Part shown: one piece after another, positions 10,690-20,776 of the stretch
Layout of the letters: every line of letters begins with the position of its first letter
Position numbering within the stretch: the first letter of the stretch is position 1
NCBI RefSeq assembly: GCF_024166365.1
Contig: NC_064842.1
Location: forward strand, 28,677,001 to 28,741,000
Direction: 5' to 3'
Source of the DNA: Elephas maximus indicus
Taxonomy: Eukaryota; Chordata; Mammalia; Proboscidea; Elephantidae
Length of the DNA stretch: 64,000 nucleotides
The notes under the pieces: model-generated
Seen by the model: only the letters and a program-made list of their open reading frames with translations
What the model was told of the DNA's origin: nothing
Databases searched by the model: none
Translations under genes and position numbers: made by a program

Positions 10690-11659
10690 CTAAGTGCTTC
10701 TTACTCTTTAAAATGGAAATAATCTTACCTTGAAGGGATAGAGTAATAATCAGAAAGGTGAAAAAGGAAGTAAGATACCTGGAAGTAGATAGTGACTTCC
10801 CATGCAATTGATAAACTGGTTGAGATTGGGACTTGGGGTGAGAGAAGACAGAGGATTCTGCCGCATGCCAACCAGTTGGATAATACCATAAAAGAAATAC
10901 AGATGAAAATAACAAGTTTAGTTTTGGACTTGTTGAGTTTTAAATGCAGTACCCATACAACTTTCTCACTTTTAAAAAAAAAAAAAGTGAGTCCTGTGGA
11001 TGTTTAGTGGCTTAGTCACTTACCATAGGTTTAATTCTGTGCCTTAAATGGGCTCTTGGGAGCTGTCAAAAACTCCATGCATGCCGGCCCCTAATGGGCC
11101 TTTCTGATCTGCGTTTGCATTCTATTAGACGCTCACATTCTGCTGAGGTGCACGTTCGTCTGCCGGCAAATGTCAAATCAGTGGAGATCAGAGAGCTAAG
11201 AAACAAGTACTCCTTGTGCCATTTAGGGCCAGGAACAGTTGCTGGTGGTGGGTGAGGATGAGGAACGTAGATGTTCAAAGGGATATTTCCGAATCGACAA
11301 CCATAATTTTGTTGCTGCTGTTTTCATAAAGGACATAATATTGGCCTCCTTTCCCTACGAATCTTACTGATACTGCTTGAAATGTTTTTTTTTTTTTTTT
11401 TTTTTTGGTTGTTGTTTCTCCTTTCCAAAGGTTTTGTAGCATTTTACAGGGAATCGGAGGTTGAACTGTTTTTCTCTAAAGGGAGGGGCCTATAGTCACT
11501 ACGAGGTTTTAAACGTCTCTAATCGCAAAAAAAAAAAAAAAAATTCGCAAGACGCTTTCTGTTCAAAACGGTTGAGGCCTGGAGAGCAGTCGCTACCTAA
11601 AAACTGGGATTTCTCCCTCGGAAACAGCTTTCTGTTCACCACGAATATTGAAATCTTCT
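10690..11659. other. Single-copy flank upstream of the CpG island
   Basis: No gene or known repeat is recognised. Homopolymers are present: A at 10975-10986, T at 11388-11406 and A at 11527-11542. It lies just upstream of the SINE and CpG island and could contain distal promoter elements. Confidence 0.4.
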
Positions 11660-11669
11660 ATCCTTCCCT

Positions 11670-11912
11670 CCCCCCACGTGTCTGTCAGTTTGTCGTGCTG
11701 TGGGGGCTTGCGTGTTGCTGTGATGCTGAAAGCTATGCCACCGGTATTCAGATACCCGCAGGATCACCCATGGCGGACAGGTTTCAGCGGAGCTTCCAGA
11801 CTAAGACTAGGAGAAGGACCCGGCAGTCCACTTCTGAAAAGAATTAACCCGTGAAAACCTGTGGTACAGAGGGTCGCTGTGAGTCGGAACCGACTCCGCG
11901 GCACTTAACAAC
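11670..11912 (+). mobile_element. RTE-related SINE (long-head type) at the CpG-island edge
   Basis: Head: TCTGTCAGTTTGTCGTGCTG, GCGTGTTGCTGTGATGCTG, TATGCCACCGGTATTC, CAGCGGAGCTTCCAGACTAAG. Tail: GGGTCGCTGTGAGTCGGAAC, ACTTAACAACAACA. The same head is at 42545-42765. Many CpGs are retained, fitting a young copy or one protected by the unmethylated island. Confidence 0.75.
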
Positions 11913-12639
11913 AACATCCCGCCCTCCAGGATCCTGAGAGCGCGCGCTGAGCCGAGGGATCGCTGTTCTGTGTCCCCTTGCGCCTGCCTCCCGCTCTCAC
12001 CCCCTAAAAGCGGGGGGCTGGCTTGGCCTGTCCCTCCGTCTCCCCGTTACTTAGCAACGTCAGCATCAACCTTCGCCCCAGCCCACCAACTGGAGACAAT
12101 GCCATGTGGATTTTTGTAGGCCTTGAGCACTTCTCCGCTCTGTCCCCCTTGGGGAGAGGCGGCTTGTGCCTTCTTGGTGGAGGGGGGGAGCTGGCTGCGC
12201 CGCAGCCCGGCTCGTCCCCGAGCGAGGATGAGAACGCGGGAGGCTGCGGTCCGGGCACCGCTCCCGGGCGCGAGCCAGGCTGGGCGCGGGGCGGGGGAGG
12301 GCGCGGAGCCCCGGAGCGGGAGCCCCGATGACGCACCAGTGACGGCGGCGGGCGGGATTTCCCGGCCCCTCCCGCGCGCAGGGCGAGACCCCGCTGCCGA
12401 GTGGGCGCGACCAACTTGGAGTAATGGAGGCGGGGGTCGAGGGGTCACCGCTCCCTACCCGGGCCGGGCATGGCCCCTACTCCTCCGGGCGGCCGAGGGA
12501 GATTTGAAAACACCACTGCTCTTGCTTGGGGGTGGATTTCATTCTCAAGCGGGGCAGCCGAGCTGGGCGAGGAGTGGGCTCGGCAGCCTCGCCCCTACCC
12601 GCTCGGAGTCTTTCCCCCCTCGGCGCCCCTGCCCAGAGC

Positions 12640-12911
12640 GGGGGCGGGGCGGCGGCCGAGCGCGGGGCGCGCGTTTCCATGGCGAGCCCGTCTGGCGCCG
12701 AGCGCGGCCGAGCTGGACTACCCGGCGCCGGGGAAGCCCCGCGGCCCCGCCCGCTCGCGCGCCGCCGCCGCCGCCGCCGCCGCGCCCGGATCCAGAGCGA
12801 TGCCACTGGGCCTGGCCGCCCCCCGCGTGGACTGCGCCGGAGACAAAGCCCGCGTATGAGCGGCGCCCGCGGCCGGCTCTCCTTGCCTGCAGCGCCCGGC
12901 GCCCGGCTCCG
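12640..12911 (+). other. Candidate first exon of an unidentified gene, donor at 12912
   Basis: The exon would end CGGCTCCG before GTAAGT, a near-ideal donor. Start not determinable. An ATG at 12679 in good context (TTTCCATGGCG) is open for 77 codons plus two bases to the donor, but it runs through a poly-arginine stretch encoded by the GC repeat, which looks more like untranslated leader. A later in-frame ATG at 12856 would give 18 codons plus two bases (MSGARGRLSLPAAPGARL). A short upstream frame starts at 12800 and stops at 12857. Whether the exon is coding is open. Confidence 0.5.
12761..12781 (+). repeat. (GCC)7 trinucleotide run
   Basis: Seven perfect GCC units inside the candidate first exon, preceded by a GCGC-rich stretch. 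Such runs are frequent in 5' untranslated regions of CpG-island genes and are length-variable. Confidence 0.9.
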
Positions 12912-13149
12912 GTAAGTGGGCGCAGCCCCTCGGGGTCGGGGCCCAGGGGGCGGGGGAGCCCGGGCACGGAGGGGGACCCCGCTCGGGGAGCCGCGGTCCG
13001 AGAGAAAAGAGGCGAAGCCGGCCTGAGTTTGTCTGTGCGGACAGCGCAGCCCCTCGCCCCACCGATCCCGGGGCTATCCGGCACAAAAGGAAACTCGGGC
13101 TGGAAAGTCTTTGGAACTAGAAAATGGGTTGTGTGGCTTGTGTTGTCGT

Positions 13150-13227
13150 CAAGATCTAAGCGGGAACACGCGGAAAAAATACATGTAATTATCTGGGCAT
13201 TCGCTTCGCCTGGCGGCGCCCGCGCAG
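13150..13227 (+). other. Candidate alternative first exon, donor at 13228
   Basis: GCGCAG precedes GTAAGC at 13228, a strong donor. If used, it would define a second first exon about 300 bases downstream of the first, or the end of a longer exon. The start is not visible. Confidence 0.3.
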
Positions 13228-13709
13228 GTAAGCAGAAGCCGATGCGTGCGTTCGTTGGGCGTCTGCGACCCGAGGGACTCGCGCCGGCGAGTGCAGGGCT
13301 CCTCCGGGCGCTCCGCCACCGGGACCCCCCCCCACCTCCCCACCAAGCCTTGGGAAAGCCTGCCCAAGGAGAGTTTTAGACAACCCATGGGGAACAGTTG
13401 GAGGGTCTCCTGGGGCCCGGGGTCTTCTGATCTCTCTGGCTTGAGGCAATGGGAGGTTCCTGGGGGACCACTTTTTCATGTGTAGGTCGCGGAGCATTTG
13501 CTGTTTCCCCGGCAGAGACGTTCCGCGCTGAGGAGGACCTTAATGAAAAGAGGTGGAGTGGCTAGTTGGTCGTTTTATTTGGGAAATGTTTTGGGTGAGT
13601 GCCTATAGAAGCCCTCTTGATTCCCCAGCACCCCGGGACACCTGCCTCGGGAGCGATTCTAGTGGTGACAGTGGACGAAAAGGCACGGGTTTGGGTTTTT
13701 TCTCCCCTC

Positions 13710-13832
13710 CTTTATGGGCTCAAACATAGCAACGATTGTGAGGATGGCGCAGGACGGGGCGGTGTTTCGTTCTGTTGTACATAAGGTCGCTTTGAGTCCG
13801 AACGACTCGACGGCACCTAACAGCAACCTAAC
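13710..13832 (+). mobile_element. RTE/Bov-B 3' end fragment
   Basis: GGCTCAAACATAGCAACGATT, GGATGGCGCAGGACGGG, GTTTCGTTCTGTTGTACAT, then the tail with ACGACTCGACGGCACCTAAC. Only the last about 120 bases are kept. Confidence 0.8.
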
Positions 13833-14227
13833 AATGGCGTCTCTGTCCCCGAGGCTGGTGCTGAAATGTACTGCGCTCACAGCGCGCGCACCCACCAGAA
13901 TTGAGGAACCTTTGGTTTAATTGTTTAATTGCCTCGAAAAATAATGATGAAGGGAGGGTGAGTGGGGGTCAGAGATGTAGCTGAAAAACAAATTTTAATT
14001 TAGAAGCGTTTGCTTATTCTCGCGCATTTTGGCCTCGGGTGTTAGGCAACTCAGAAATGCTGAAGGTTGATCAAGCGATAAAGTGGATCCTGGATACCGG
14101 GTCTCCCACCCTCTCCCCCAGCTGCCCGTCTGCCGATTTTCTTCTCTTTGCGTCACCGCCCAGGATTGTAACCGGCTGTCTGGCGCAGGGTTGGGCTTTT
14201 CAGCCAGAGCCAAAGGCCTCCTAGGCT

Positions 14228-14269
14228 GCGCCTGTGTTTCCCCATTAAGCGCCTGTGTTTCCCCATTAA
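14228..14269 (+). repeat. 21-bp perfect tandem duplication
   Basis: GCGCCTGTGTTTCCCCATTAA occurs twice head to tail (14228-14248 and 14249-14269). The two units are identical, which suggests a recent replication slip. Confidence 0.95.
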
Positions 14270-14395
14270 GACGTGTCAGCCCAATCATCTGTTCATGAGT
14301 GAGGCTTGATGCTTCCAACAGCGAAAGTGAGGGAACCTGAGCTCTGTGACTAGCCCCCTTGATTCTTTTGGCAACTCCTTGTCCTCATTTTTTTT

Positions 14396-14415
14396 GGGGG
14401 GGGGCGGGGGGAGGG
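14396..14415 (+). other. G-rich tract with quadruplex potential
   Basis: A run of G followed by C, six G, A and three G follows a T-run. Enough G-triplets are present to allow a four-stranded structure on the plus strand. This is inferred from composition only. Confidence 0.45.
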
Positions 14416-16282
14416 AGACACACCGACATCTGATCTGACCCTCTTCGCTGCAGAAGGCTAACTGAGGTGACCAGTGGAAAGCACCTTACAGTCCTGAGAA
14501 ATGAGACATGGTACATTTAAAATATGAATTATTTTTAAAATGTGGGGTTGGCTTAATTATCAATCATGATAACATGATGAATATGCCACTTACTAAACAG
14601 GAAGTGCTCATGTAAATACAGGGTTTATTGTGATGCTTTGATAGGTAATGAGCAGCCTCACCATGAGGTTATTAGGCTGAAATGACTGTTTAGGACCAGG
14701 GATTTCCCGTTAGCTCCTTCACCCACACACTGCTCCAGCCCTCAGACTCTAACGTAAAAGTGCCCAAGATGGCTGAAGATGGCAGCCTGTGAAGATGGCT
14801 AGGCCAGCCAAGACATAGGGCAGCCAGGGGTCGTTCCCAATAGTCCCGCAATTGGCTGGGCAGTTACCTTTGACTTTCCTCATGCAAGTGTACTCTGAAG
14901 AAACCTGAAAGAAGCTTTCTCCATATTCATTTTATGGTGTTTAAAACAAAACTAACAGTCTTTGAAGCTTCCCAAGTCTCATTGCATTCTTTGAAATGGT
15001 AGAGCACCAGGTGGGAACACAGGAATGCTGTCCTCCCCTTGGTCCCTGGGGAGCAAGTGCCTCGTAGCTGTTTCAGATGGACAGAAACATTTGAGACCAG
15101 GAGCGATGGTGTATAATGCTACACACACGCACACACCACTTGACCACCGCTTTCCGAGTAAGCTAAATGGCTGAGAGAAGATTGTAGCCTACAACAGACA
15201 AATCTTTCTCGTTTACTTATAGCCACATCTCACTATTGCATTTTTCTTTGCTTGTCTCTTTTTGAAGAGGGAGGATGCCTAGTGATGCATGTCAGCAGAT
15301 TTCCTTTTTCTTCGTGGAATTTTGAAACAATTTCTTTCAAATATTACCTGATTTGTTCTCAGAGCACTTTTACGAGCATGCACAGTTACCTAATACTGCT
15401 GATTTTCCTTTTTATTATTTTTATTCACACTAGACTTACTCAGGCACAAAGGGATTTTATTATTCAGGTAGAGAGATGATTTAGTCAGTTAAACAGAAAC
15501 CAAAGTTTAATTTGTTTAATATACTAAAAATACTTCAAACAGAAATACTCCATCAACATTGGCTAGCAAGGGTTTTTAAATGAAAGTTAGAGAAGTTGAG
15601 TGTAAGGGAAAAATATTAATTATAGTATAGAAATTCTTGTAGTACTACTGAAAGGGGTAACTGGTTAAAAGCGTATGAAGACTAAACCAAAGACCTGAAA
15701 TAAAAGATCAGAAGTGAACATGCAAGTAAAATTTCAATTTAGGTGAAGGAAATAGAGGCAAAAAAAAAATACTGCTGAGAGGAAAAATTGCTGCAGAGGA
15801 AACAGTGGCTACACAAAAAAGATCAATTCAGTAAGCTAACTGGGGCATTCCAAATCACTAATTATTAGTGAGCTTTTGTTAGGTCAAATGGCAGCTGGTG
15901 TGCAACCAGTTTTCCTGGCTGGAACCTGGCAGACAAAATGGCAGGTCCTGTGCAGTTGGTGGGGCGCAGGCTTGTTGAGAGACTTTGTGTTTATTGTGGA
16001 ATGGACCCTGGGTGTCCACGGTGTAGGCAGTCTATGTACTTGTTTAGAATGCTTTCGTCCCTACGGTCCTGGGGTTCCCAGGAGTCTACAGACAAGTCGC
16101 CAAAGGCCCCACCTACGAGGTTGGGAGCCTCAGTTCACAGGCCCTTGTTGCCAGGCTCTGGATTAGACCCTGTTGTGTGGATGATCCCATTTCACCCCTG
16201 CGTGATACCTGCAACAACAGTGGTGACTTCTGGTGACCTCTCTGTCCAGCAGTGTTCTGGCAGAGTGTTTGATGGGTGGCAA

Positions 16283-16456
16283 TGGTTTTCTTAGAGCCCT
16301 GGTAGTGCAGAGGTTAAGAGCTTGGCTGCTAACCAAAAGTTGGCAGTTTGAATCCAGCAGCCACTCCTTGGAAACCTTATAGGGCAGTTCTGCTCTATCC
16401 TATAGGGTCACTATGAGTCGGAATCGACTCAACAGCAACGAGTAGTGGTTTTCTTA
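16283..16456 (+). mobile_element. AfroSINE with 11-bp TSD
   Basis: Plus copy: GAGCCCTGGTAGTGCAGAGG, CTGCTAACCAAAAG, TTTGAATCCAGCAGCC, then CTATAGGGTCACTATGAGTC and GGAATCGACTCAACAGCAAC. Perfect TSD TGGTTTTCTTA at 16283-16293 and 16446-16456. Degenerate A and B boxes of the tRNA promoter can be located in the head. Confidence 0.93.
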
Positions 16457-16476
16457 ACTAACCAAGGGAAGAAAAC

Positions 16477-16678
16477 CAAAACCGAACCTGCTGCCATCGA
16501 ATGAATCCCAACGGATGGCAGCCCCATGTGTTACAGAGTAGAACTGCCCCCATAGGGTTTTCTTGGCTGTAATTTTTATGGCAGCAGATTACCAGGACTT
16601 TCTTCTGCAGCACTGCTAGGTGGATTTGAACCACCAACCTTTTGATTAGTAGTCAGGGCAGTCAGGGACCTTAACCAA
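16477..16678 (-). mobile_element. AfroSINE-related SINE, long variant
   Basis: Minus copy with the tail CTGCTGCCATCGAATGAATC at the left, a middle containing GTAATTTTTATGGCAGCAG, and the tRNA-like head (ACCACCAACCTTTTGATTAG) at the right. It resembles the copy at 25645-25855. Confidence 0.75.
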
Positions 16679-17692
16679 GAAAAATGATCTTCAAATAACA
16701 AGTAGAGTTAATCAAGACATAAGAAAGAGAAGAAATCAGAAGAACTGTGTAAAAACCCACACCAGGGACTGGGCACAGGCACCTTTTCAAAAGAGAAGAG
16801 TCATCCCTCTTTCTTCTTAGGTTTCTAACATCATTTCTCCCGGAGCTGCTGGGTTAGCTCTCTCCAGTGGGATATTGCTGTGAGGCCGGAAATGCCCCAG
16901 AGAGAGAAGGAATGCTTCAGGTGTCCCTGTGGGGTCTGGGTAATTGTTTCTCCTCCCCATGGACATGTGCAGAACGCAGAGCAACAGCCTGTGGGCCGTT
17001 AGCTGGGCTAACTGCTCTTTTATGCCTTTCTCACTAGTCTCTGTTAGCGCACCCTGGGCACTGATTTACAGCCGTGGTCGCCTTCTCGCCCACCCCTCCC
17101 CACAGGCATCACCAGGAAAGGGCAGCATGATAGGAATAGAAAGGAGGGAACCATGTTTAATTCTTCTAAAAATTATTATTAGAGCACCTTTACAACTATA
17201 TTAAAGGGTGTTAAAATGAAAAATCAATGCGGCCCCACCCACATTCAACTGTATTTACTTCCTCCAATGTTCAGTCACACAAATATGTAAAACAGAAATT
17301 TCTACCAAAACCGTGCTCAGGTGTGAAGGTCCAAGTAGGAGAAATGGGATTAGAAAACAGTAAGGAGTGAGAGCAAGAGAACATGGTGGGGGGGGGGGAT
17401 GGAGTAGGAAGCAAAGCAGTTTAGGGAGATTGCTGCAGGCCGGCTGTGGAGTCAGGGCATTCTCCGTGCTGGCCCTGCTGGGCCGGGTGGCGCAGGTCTG
17501 GGCACATTGTTGGAGAGGCAGGGACAGGAAGGCAAAGGGACAGGAAGGCAAACAGTGGTGGTCTCTGTCTTCCCAGGGGTCAGGCTCTTGGAGGCAGAGA
17601 ACTGGCAGCAGTCCAGGCGGGCTCAGCCGTATTTGCTGACCACGCTACGCCCTCCCCATGCAGCAGGCTCTGCCTCACCCCAGATCAGGCAA
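16679..17692. other. Single-copy intronic or intergenic DNA
   Basis: No exon or known repeat recognised. A G12 run lies near 17387. The overlapping frames here are in a moderately GC-rich stretch and resemble no family. Confidence 0.4.
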
Positions 17693-17873
17693 CCAACCAA
17701 AAACCCAAACCCAAACCCATTGCAATCCAGTCAATTCCAACTCGTAGTGACCCTATAGGACAGAGTAGAACTGCCCCCCCTTAGAATTTCCAAGGAGTGG
17801 CTGGTGAATTCGAACTGCCGACCTTCCGGTTAGCAGCCAAGCTCTTAACCACTGCACCACCAGGGCTCCAGTA
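17693..17873 (-). mobile_element. AfroSINE
   Basis: Minus copy: ACCCAAACCCATTGCAATC tail at the left, CCTATAGGACAGAGTAGAAC in the body, and the head GACCTTCCGGTTAGCAGCC to CACTGCACCACCAGGGCTCC at the right. Confidence 0.92.
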
Positions 17874-19440
17874 ACCACTTTATATGCCCGAGTTGGATCA
17901 TTGGTGTACCTCCCTGCACCCTCTGTGGTCAGATATTCTGGCAGCCCAGGGCTCACAGACTGAGCACCTGCTCTGCAGGTCCCCCTCCTTATCAGCAGGA
18001 CCTTCTGGTCTTTCTTTCTCTTTATGAGGGTCCAGACATACCCAAGACTGGTGCTCCCTCAGGAGTGTTTTTCTGGCCTGATTTGGGGAGGTGTCTGTCC
18101 AGCCCCGTTGCCCTGGAATACATGAGTGGTGCACACCCTGAAAGGAAATTTCCAGCAGTCCGGTTTCTCACTAAGTCTGGAGTCCATAGCCTGTGGCAAA
18201 AGCATTGTGAGTCAATCCCTATTTGGTTTTAGTCCCTGCTTAGCAATCCTGGGGAAATTCTGTTTCCTCTGTGCCCCAGTTAACCTCACTTACAACCCAC
18301 AGGCTGCAGCAGCCCCTTGGTGCTCATTTCCTCCCCTGGCACCTGTGGCACCAAGCAGACGAGGGAGTCTGCAGCCTAATGAAGGAGGCCAGATTTACCT
18401 AGTCTGTAATGGGTGTGTTTAGCGGCATAAACGGAGAAGCAGATGTTATGGGAATGTAAAGATAGGAACAGCCAGGCCTCTTACGCTACGAGGGCAGTGG
18501 TGGGTTGGAGTATTGCAGAGAAGGGGTGATGGTGGAACACAAATGGAGAACCCCAAAGGGTTGAGCCTCAAAGGAAAGAACAAAAGGAAACTGACAGTGA
18601 TGTCAGCCCTGAATTCCCTCTGGAGCAGTGTGAGACATCAATACATAAATTGGCCTTCATCACCATCACACACATCTCTCTTGAACCGAGTTTCACCTAA
18701 TAGAGAAAGGGTCACTGGAGCCTTAAGGAAGATGCCAGTACCTCCTCACTGCCCTTTGCTTAGCTAAACCTTCTGGGTACCTAGGTAGACCTCTTCTCTG
18801 GTCCCCCACCCTGTCCCTGTCTCTGAATGGCTTTACCCCATCAGCCAGTGGTGTCTCTCTGAATGACTGGTGGGACTTGGTGTTTCACCACTATTCTCTT
18901 CCCCTTGGTTGGTCTCTTGACATCATGTCTTCTCTGGCTGCCTTGCCTGAGCTCCCAGGGCTTCCTCAGTCTGCTCGTAGAGCCTCTGGTCAGTGTGCCC
19001 GTGGCTGTCTCCCCTTCACCTCCCTGCATCTCAAAGCTGTTACAAAGAAAAAAAGAGGTGTGACATAAATGCATGTCCTGCACCTGGTGGGCCAGCTCCT
19101 GTGACCCCTGTTCACGATGCTCTTTGAAGGGTCAGATTCCTATGAATTCCCAGTTTGTCTCCAAACCCTCTTCTTGTGCTAGAAGGTGTGATAGCCGATA
19201 GTGTCTGAAGTGAGTCGATCATTGCCCTGGCCCCAGGCACGTTTTTATTAAACAGAAATTTTCTGTGATGGGACTTATCATCACATGTTCTGCAGATCCT
19301 CACTGTTACCAACCTTGGTCATCAAGCCCCAGGCTTTGGGAGCCTCTCTCTAGTTTTCCTGTGCATTATTGCTCCAAGCCGTGCTCGTTTTAATTGGTGG
19401 AAACTCTGGGAAGATTTTTCAATACCTGTATTTTGCTGTA
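17874..19440. other. Single-copy DNA, no exon recognised
   Basis: I see short frames on both strands, none with family resemblance. Nothing repetitive is recognised. Confidence 0.4.
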
Positions 19441-19636
19441 GGAATCCCTGGGTGGTGCAGATGGTTAATGTGCTCTGCTGCTAACCTAAAGTTTGGAGGT
19501 GCCTTGGAAGAAAGGCCTGGTGATCTACTTCCAGAAAATCAGCCACCGAAAACCCTATGGAGCACAGTTCTATTCTGACACACGTGGGTTCACCATGAGT
19601 TGGAGTCCACTTGAGGGCAACTGGTTTAATTTTGCT
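19441..19636 (+). mobile_element. AfroSINE, B-type (GGAATCCCTGGG head)
   Basis: Head GGAATCCCTGGGTGGTGCAG; core GAAAGGCCTGGTGATCTACTT and AAATCAGCCACCGAAAACCC; then ACACGTGGGTTCACCATGAG and the tail GAGGGCAACTGG. The core is shared with the RTE-related SINEs at 11.7 and 42.6 kb. Confidence 0.9.
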
Positions 19637-19639
19637 GTA

Positions 19640-20368
19640 GGCAGTAGATGTGTTCCTAAAAGACTGCCTGTAAATCTTATGTTTGTAAGACTTGATTGCC
19701 AAACATGTGTCAGGCACCTGCAGTGTATGTACCAGATACTTTAGGCACTCGTATTTGAAGATGGAGAAGGTACAGTCTTGCCCTCCAAAGAACTCATAAT
19801 GTGTGAAAACAGTTTATCTAACCCTGGATTAGAGCTAAGATAGACCTGTTTAAAGCACCATGGGAGCAAAGGTACTGGGACCATTAATTCTTCCAGAAGA
19901 GGTCTGTACAGGGGGTCGTGTTTTGAGCTGGCCCTAGGTAAAGCCGTGTAGGAGTTTTCCAGCAAGACCAATGAGACAGGGCTTGCCAGGCAGAGGGAGC
20001 AGCAGGTGCAAAGACACAGAGTTGTGAAAGGGCAGAGGTGGAGCAGAAAAGGCAGATGGTAGCCAGGTTATGAAGAACCTTGAGTGACACATGGAGGAGT
20101 TTATTCCATAAAGAATGGGGGATGCAGGGCAGTTCTTAGGCAGGAGCAGGGCTTAGTGGATCCTGTGTGTGGCTCGCTGGCTGTGACAAGTGTGAGGAAC
20201 AAGTTCGAGGAATGAGGCTAGAGATGCACCCCAGAATGCTCAGGCCGCGGCCTCAGAAGTGGAGGGAAGAGGAGAGGATTCCAGGGTTTCCAGTTTGGGT
20301 GCTAGGATGGAGAGGCCCGACATCACCTGGTTTCGTGAATGGAAGAGAAGGAGCAAACTGGGCAAGTG
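19640..20368 (+). repeat. Ancient dispersed repeat, unclassified
   Basis: Phrases such as TACAGTCTTGCCCTCCAAAG, GCCAGGCAGAGGGAGCAGCA and GGTGCAAAGACACAGAG are found in a very common old mammalian repeat. I am not certain of its class (L2/L3-like LINE or other). Similar stretches occur near 1640-2000, 21640-21870 and 38500-39420. Confidence 0.45.
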
Positions 20369-20380
20369 GAGAGAGTATGT

Positions 20381-20764
20381 GGTTAGTTGCTGTTGAGTTC
20401 GCCCCCAACACATGGCAGCCCCACGCACAATGGGACGGACGGCTGCCTGGTCCTGCACATCCCCATGATGCGGATTTGGGACGGAAGGCTGCCTGGTCCT
20501 GCACATCCCCATGATGCGGATTGGACCGCTGTGACCCGTAGGATTTCCAGTGGCTGATTTTTGGAAGTCAGTCACCAGGGCTTTCTTCCTGGTCTGTCTT
20601 AGGCTGGAAGCTCCTCTAAAATTTGTTCAGCATCATAGCAACACACAAGCTTCCACTGACAGATGGTTGGTGGCTACACTTGAGGTGCGTTGACCAGGAA
20701 TCAAACCTGGGTCTCCTGCATGGGAGGCCAGAATTTTAACCACTGGACCACCACTGCCCTCAGA
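20381..20764 (-). mobile_element. tRNA-Gly-like SINE, with internal 46-bp duplication
   Basis: The right end, read on the minus strand, is CCAGTGGTTAAAATTCTGGC then CTCCCATGCAGGAGACCCAG and TTTGATTCCTGG. This closely follows the A box, anticodon arm and B box of a tRNA-Gly (CCC) gene. The body contains the GGAAGAAAGCCCTGGTGACT core and the left end the RTE-like tail. Imperfect flanking repeats GAGAGAGTATGT (20369-20380) and GAGAGAGTGCGT (20765-20776) look like the TSD. Confidence 0.8.
20432..20523. repeat. 46-bp tandem duplication inside the SINE
   Basis: Units begin GGGACGGACGGCTGCC at 20432 and GGGACGGAAGGCTGCC at 20478. They differ at only a couple of positions. Other copies of the family in the window carry one unit. 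Confidence 0.92.
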
Positions 20765-20776
20765 GAGAGAGTGCGT

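Larger units (their letters stand above)
11925..13480 (+). promoter_or_regulatory. CpG island, probable host-gene promoter
   Basis: About 1.5 kb is very rich in G, C and CpG, unlike anything else in the window. GC-box (Sp1-type) strings GGGGCGGGGG (near 12289) and GGGGGCGGGGCGG (near 12640) are present and there is no TATA box, as in housekeeping-type or developmental promoters. Two strong plus-strand splice donors at 12912 and 13228 suggest transcription to the right with alternative first exons. Long frames across the island on both strands are an effect of GC content, not proteins. The gene is not identified. Confidence 0.8.
13833..16282. other. Putative first-intron single-copy DNA
   Basis: No exon recognised. 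It contains a 21-bp tandem duplication (14228-14269), a G-rich run (14396-14415) and three AAGATGGC motifs in 34 bases (14766-14799). 15876-16294 has open frames on the plus strand but no family resemblance. Confidence 0.45.

Noticed and set aside
12545..13084. 179-codon minus-strand frame in the CpG island
   Set aside because: Same GC effect; no splice signals or Kozak context on that strand, and no family resemblance.
12123..13379. 418-codon open frame through the CpG island
   Set aside because: Frames stay open on both strands because stop codons are rare in very GC-rich DNA. The product is low-complexity Pro/Arg/Gly/Ala, and the frame runs straight through two splice donors.
20701..20760. 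tRNA-Gly gene
   Set aside because: The tRNA-like part is followed by SINE body and RTE-like tail, carries mismatches, and recurs at 23.9-24.1 and 35.5 kb, so it is a SINE head.
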